A DNA stretch of 64,000 nucleotides. It comes from Cyclobacterium sp. (lineage in GTDB: Bacteria; Bacteroidota; Bacteroidia; Cytophagales; Cyclobacteriaceae). A model generated the notes under the pieces. The model searched no databases and was not told the DNA's origin. It worked only from the letters and a program-made list of their open reading frames with translations. The position numbers and the translations under genes are program-made. The stretch's first letter is position 1. Every line of letters begins with the position of its first letter. The stretch lies in NCBI RefSeq assembly GCF_014762705.1, contig NZ_JABURL010000068.1, positions 19,790 to 83,789 of the forward strand. Direction: 5' to 3'. Shown here in pieces: positions 60,855 through 64,000 of the stretch.

Positions 60855-61895
60855 ATGGATAGCGAAAATAAATGGCATAAACAGGAAACACCCGCAATTC
60901 ATGCGGCAGGTCTGGATCTGGGCTACCGCTCTGCCCAGGGTCTTAATCTGCTTGCTTCCGGAATTTCTTTTGACTTGCAGCAGGGAGAGCTAACCTGTCT
61001 GATGGGACCAAATGGCGTAGGCAAATCCACCTTACTGAAGGCAATCATGGATCAGCATCCCCCAATAAAAGGAGCTGTTTTCCTTGGAAAAGAGAATGTA
61101 AGAGAAATCAGCGATAAGGAGCGGGCCAAAAAAGTGGCAGTAGTGCTCACCGAGAAAATTCCTTCTGGTGCGATGACAGTCCTTGAGTTGGTGGCTTTGG
61201 GAAGGGTTCCCCATACTGGTTGGTGGGGCCGGCTCAGTCCTCAAGATCAGTCTGTGGTAAACAAGGTCATGGACATGACCAACATCAAGGACCTGGCCGG
61301 TAAAAAACTGGCTGCCCTAAGTGATGGTCAGCGGCAAACCGCTTTAATTGCCAGAGCACTGGCACAGGACAGCCCCATCCTGATTTTGGATGAACCCACT
61401 GCCCATCTGGACCTGACCAACCGGTTTGAAATCATGTATTTGTTGCGGGACCTGGCCAAAAGAGCCGCCAAGGCCATCCTGGTGGTCACTCATGATTTGG
61501 AAGTAGCCATGGAAACGGCTGATAAGTTATGGATTATGGAAGCCCGAAAGCCATTGCTTACAGGTAGTCCGGAGGACCTTATGATACAGGGAGGCATCCA
61601 AAATATGCTCCCGGGAAACAAGTGGCAAATAGATGCAGCATCAGGTAAAATCAGACTCAAAGACCCTGCACGGCTGCCGGTAATTGATGGCCCTGCCCAC
61701 CTGAGTCATTGGATCCGGAATGCCTTCAGAAAAAATCCTGAATTGTCCCAGCCTGAACGCATCGTGGTAAGTGATCAGCCTTTCAGAATACTTCTTGTTT
61801 TTGCAGACAGAAAAGAGGAGGTTAACAGCATTGCTGAAATGATTGGTTTTTTGCGGCAGCGTGCAAAGAAAAATAACTCAAAGACTACCCGTTAA
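60855..61895 (+). CDS. btuD: Cobalamin ABC transporter ATPase BtuD with C-terminal extension
   Basis: A 346-residue ATPase, about 90 residues longer than E. coli BtuD. Walker A GPNGVGKST (51-59), signature LSDGQRQ (155-161; LSGGQ elsewhere), Walker B ILILDEPTAHLD (175-186), switch VTHDLEVAM are present. At the Q-loop the sequence is VVLTEK, with Glu100 where Gln is usual. The extra C-terminal region (about 255-346) has no recognised domain. It closes the btuF-btuC-btuD operon. Confidence 0.9.
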   Translation: MDSENKWHKQETPAIHAAGLDLGYRSAQGLNLLASGISFDLQQGELTCLMGPNGVGKSTLLKAIMDQHPPIKGAVFLGKENVREISDKERAKKVAVVLTEKIPSGAMTVLELVALGRVPHTGWWGRLSPQDQSVVNKVMDMTNIKDLAGKKLAALSDGQRQTALIARALAQDSPILILDEPTAHLDLTNRFEIMYLLRDLAKRAAKAILVVTHDLEVAMETADKLWIMEARKPLLTGSPEDLMIQGGIQNMLPGNKWQIDAASGKIRLKDPARLPVIDGPAHLSHWIRNAFRKNPELSQPERIVVSDQPFRILLVFADRKEEVNSIAEMIGFLRQRAKKNNSKTTR

Positions 61896-62083
61896 AAAAT
61901 TTTTTCATTATATTTAATACCAAATTATCATTTTTCAGAAATCTACCCTACCTATATTTAATTCCATTTATCTTGTATTTTCAGGCTTTTTATTAAAATT
62001 GACTGACTGAAAATACTGAAAGGCAATAAATGTGCTTTAGTAAAACTATAGTTAAATATTAACCCAAAAAAAACCCAGTTAAA

Positions 62084-63064
62084 ATGTCCACCTTCATCAA
62101 AGTCCTTATCGTTTCGGTTTCCGTTATTGTCCTACTGCTTATTGTAGGACTGGTCTATGTTTCCACGGCCTTGCCCAATGTAGGGCCTGCTCCTGAAAAC
62201 TTAAAAGTAGAAGCCAGCCCTGAAAAGATCGAGCGGGGCAAGTATCTGGCCAATCACGTCATGCTCTGTATCGATTGCCATTCTAAAAGAGATTTCAGCC
62301 TTTTTAGCGCTCCGCCTATACCCGGAACGGAAGCCATAGGGGGAGAGCGCTTTGACCATAGCATGGGCTTCCCCGGTGTATTTGTTTCTCCCAACATTAC
62401 CCCGGCAGGCATTGGGGATTACACAGACGGAGAATTATTCAGACTGATCACAACAGGGGTCAAAAAAGATGGAAACCCCATTTTTCCCGTCATGCCTTAT
62501 GCCAGCTATGGAAAAATGGACCCCGAAGACATAGAAGCCGTTATCGCCTATATCCGTAGCCTGGAGTCCAATCCTTCCGAAAACCCGGTATCCGAAGCGG
62601 ACTTTCCGGTAAATCTGATCATGCGGACCATGCCCGTAAAAGCCGAATTGACCAAAAGGCCTCCCGCAGAAGATGCTGTGGCCTATGGCAAATACCTTAC
62701 CACCGCATCTGCCTGCGCCGACTGCCATACTCAATTTGAGAACGGAGCCTATACGGGTGAGCCCCTTGCCGGAGGACGTTCTTTTTTATTTCCTGATGGC
62801 AGCATACTTACCTCAGCCAACCTCACCCCACATGAAACAGGGTTGAAAAACTGGTCCAGGGCACAATTTATTGAGCGATTTAAAATGTTCGAATTGCCGG
62901 AAAATATCGGCAAGCTGAACCCCGGAGAAATGCAAACCATCATGCCCTGGGCCATGTATGCCGGCATGAGCAGGGAGGACCTGGGGGCCATCTACGATTA
63001 CCTGCAAAGCCTTGAACCGGTAGAAAATACCGTCACGAAATTTATCGCAAGTGAAAATTCATAA
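62084..63064 (+). CDS. Membrane-anchored diheme cytochrome c
   Basis: A 326-residue protein with an N-terminal uncleaved membrane helix (residues ~6-27) and a periplasmic part of two cytochrome c domains. Heme motifs are CIDCH (in MLCIDCHSKRD) and CADCH (in ASACADCHTQFE); downstream Met ligands are likely in VMPYASYGKM and IMPWAMYAGM. It resembles cytochromes in alcohol or sugar dehydrogenase chains. It stands alone, with its stop overlapping the SDR gene by 6 nt. Its partner is not known. Confidence 0.9.
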   Translation: MSTFIKVLIVSVSVIVLLLIVGLVYVSTALPNVGPAPENLKVEASPEKIERGKYLANHVMLCIDCHSKRDFSLFSAPPIPGTEAIGGERFDHSMGFPGVFVSPNITPAGIGDYTDGELFRLITTGVKKDGNPIFPVMPYASYGKMDPEDIEAVIAYIRSLESNPSENPVSEADFPVNLIMRTMPVKAELTKRPPAEDAVAYGKYLTTASACADCHTQFENGAYTGEPLAGGRSFLFPDGSILTSANLTPHETGLKNWSRAQFIERFKMFELPENIGKLNPGEMQTIMPWAMYAGMSREDLGAIYDYLQSLEPVENTVTKFIASENS

Positions 63065-63844
63065 GCCCCTGCTTGCCCCTCCATCTATGGGGATACTTGC
63101 TCCCGTGATATAGGCTGCCTGGGGAGAAGCCAGAAAAGTCAACAAATACCCGTATTCTTCGGGTTTTCCAAAGCGAGCTGCGGGAATGGCTGCTTTTCTG
63201 GCTTCCATCAGTTCTTCCAGAGACTTACCAGTCCCCTGCACCTGGTTTTCGGTCAGTTCCCGGATCCGTTCCGTATCAAAAGCTCCGGTCAGGATGGAAT
63301 TTACCGTTACCCCATAGGGTGCCGCTGCCTGGGCAAGTGATTTTGCCCAGCTGACCAAGGCAGACCGGATGCTGTTGGACAATACCAAATTGGGCATGGG
63401 CTCTTTTACGGAAACTGAAGCCACATTTAAAATCCGTCCGAACCCCCTCTCCTTCATCCCTTCCAGGAGCAGGTGGCTTAAATGATGGTAGGTTTTAAAA
63501 AGGAGATCAAAAGCTTCCTGATAGGCTTCCGTTGACTTTTGTTCCACCGTTCCGGCCTGTGGGCCATTGGTATTGTTGACCAGAATGTCTACTTTTTTAT
63601 TCTCAAAAAAGCTGGTTGTGCGTTCCCTGAAAGTGTCGAATTCCAAAAAATCCACTTCCAGGAAATCGTGTTTTTGACCCTCCCTTGCCGCAAGCAAATC
63701 CCGGGCTTGTTCCAATTTGGCCTGGTTCCTGGCCAAAAGGGTAATGGTAGCACCACTTTGGGCCAACTGTTGGGCAATGGCAAGCCCCAAACCACGGGTG
63801 GCCCCACCTACTACTGCATGATATCCTGTAAGGTCAATAATCAT
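63059..63844 (-). CDS. SDR-family oxidoreductase lacking the catalytic Tyr and Lys
   Basis: A 261-residue short-chain dehydrogenase. Rossmann motif GGATRGLG (13-20), NNTNG (90-94) and the C-terminal ITGASIPIDGG are present. The active-site Ser is S143, but at the YxxxK place the sequence is LSNSIR: Ser156 and Arg160 replace Tyr and Lys. The protein likely keeps NAD(P) binding but a normal SDR reaction is doubtful. The gene is convergent with the cytochrome gene. Confidence 0.85.
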   Translation of the reverse strand: MIIDLTGYHAVVGGATRGLGLAIAQQLAQSGATITLLARNQAKLEQARDLLAAREGQKHDFLEVDFLEFDTFRERTTSFFENKKVDILVNNTNGPQAGTVEQKSTEAYQEAFDLLFKTYHHLSHLLLEGMKERGFGRILNVASVSVKEPMPNLVLSNSIRSALVSWAKSLAQAAAPYGVTVNSILTGAFDTERIRELTENQVQGTGKSLEELMEARKAAIPAARFGKPEEYGYLLTFLASPQAAYITGASIPIDGGASRGL

Positions 63845-64000
63845 TTTTTATTTTTTTTAATTAACATTTCTACGACTCCTGAAATCCGATTACCTTTCAG
63901 GTTTTGGCAATCACCAGGCCCTTGTCAAAATCTACAGCGCAAAACCTATTGTATTTATCATTCTAATAATAAAATGATTATAACGTATTTTTGCAACTTA

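Noticed and set aside
63986..63993. TATTTTTG on the plus strand at the window end
   Set aside because: It matches the -7 consensus, but no gene follows within the window and the -33 element is missing.
1..64000. CRISPR array, prophage, rRNA operon or complete insertion sequence
   Set aside because: No regularly spaced repeats, integrase, transposase frame or rRNA sequence was seen on either strand.

Overview
The window reads as chromosomal DNA of a Bacteroidota bacterium, most likely Cytophagales / Cyclobacteriaceae-like. The reasons are Bacteroidetes-type promoter elements (TAnnTTTG at -7, sometimes TTG at -33), few purine-rich ribosome binding sites, type III glutamine synthetase, an exbB-membrane protein-exbD-exbD operon, bactofilin, DUF1080 and NEW3-domain proteins, a BtuB-BtuG pair under a cobalamin riboswitch, and many secreted glycan-active proteins. 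The assignment is inference from gene content; no rRNA is present. No prophage, complete insertion sequence or CRISPR array was seen.

Layout. 1-0.7 kb: feoB (cut by the window edge) and feoA. 1.0-2.5 kb: a CstB-type persulfide dioxygenase/rhodanese with a strong terminator. 2.6-4.1 kb: a pyruvate-kinase-like protein that lacks two active-site residues. 4.2-12.9 kb: sugar metabolism (secreted GH78 rhamnosidase, a 2,3-diketo-gulonate reductase-like and an L-galactonate dehydrogenase-like gene diverging from a palindromic operator candidate) plus a split kinase pair. 13.2-17.0 kb: glnN and mtaB. 17.0-28.7 kb: accessory glycan region with a BNR-propeller/ThuA fusion, DUF1080 hydrolase, (alpha/alpha) toroid-like lipoprotein, an unusual SGNH-alpha/beta-hydrolase chimera, a DHDPS-like aldolase with a short-chain epimerase-like partner, and an NRAMP-related transporter. 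28.7-35.4 kb: small proteins, bactofilin, a lone receiver domain and smc.

35.4-38.5 kb is a four-gene sulfide/persulfide operon (rhodanese, second CstB-like enzyme, two YeeE/YedE halves). 38.6-41.0 kb is an ExbB/ExbD energising operon, followed by tRNA-Ser(GGA). 41.5-43.4 kb holds asparaginase and TatD. 43.6-48.0 kb is a five-gene operon that puts a SpoIIE-type phosphatase between a polysaccharide deacetylase and membrane glycosyltransferases. Then come ruvC, an orphan HI0074-like protein, and an LVIVD propeller with an outer-membrane barrel. 52.0-55.0 kb is an ABC-2 exporter with a NEW3-domain protein. 55.2-61.9 kb is a complete vitamin B12 uptake locus: riboswitch-btuB-btuG on the minus strand and btuF-btuC-btuD on the plus strand. 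The window ends with a diheme cytochrome c and an SDR-family protein.

Between genes lie at least three families of palindromic interspersed repeats: a ~90-120 nt element just upstream of three minus-strand genes, a ~307 bp direct repeat built of ATT-TGY-AAT dyads at 51.2-51.9 kb with a fragment at 55.1 kb, and structured elements at 20.1-20.8 kb. The best candidates for something undescribed are the phosphatase/glycosyltransferase operon, the SGNH chimera, the substituted pyruvate kinase and the dyad repeat families.
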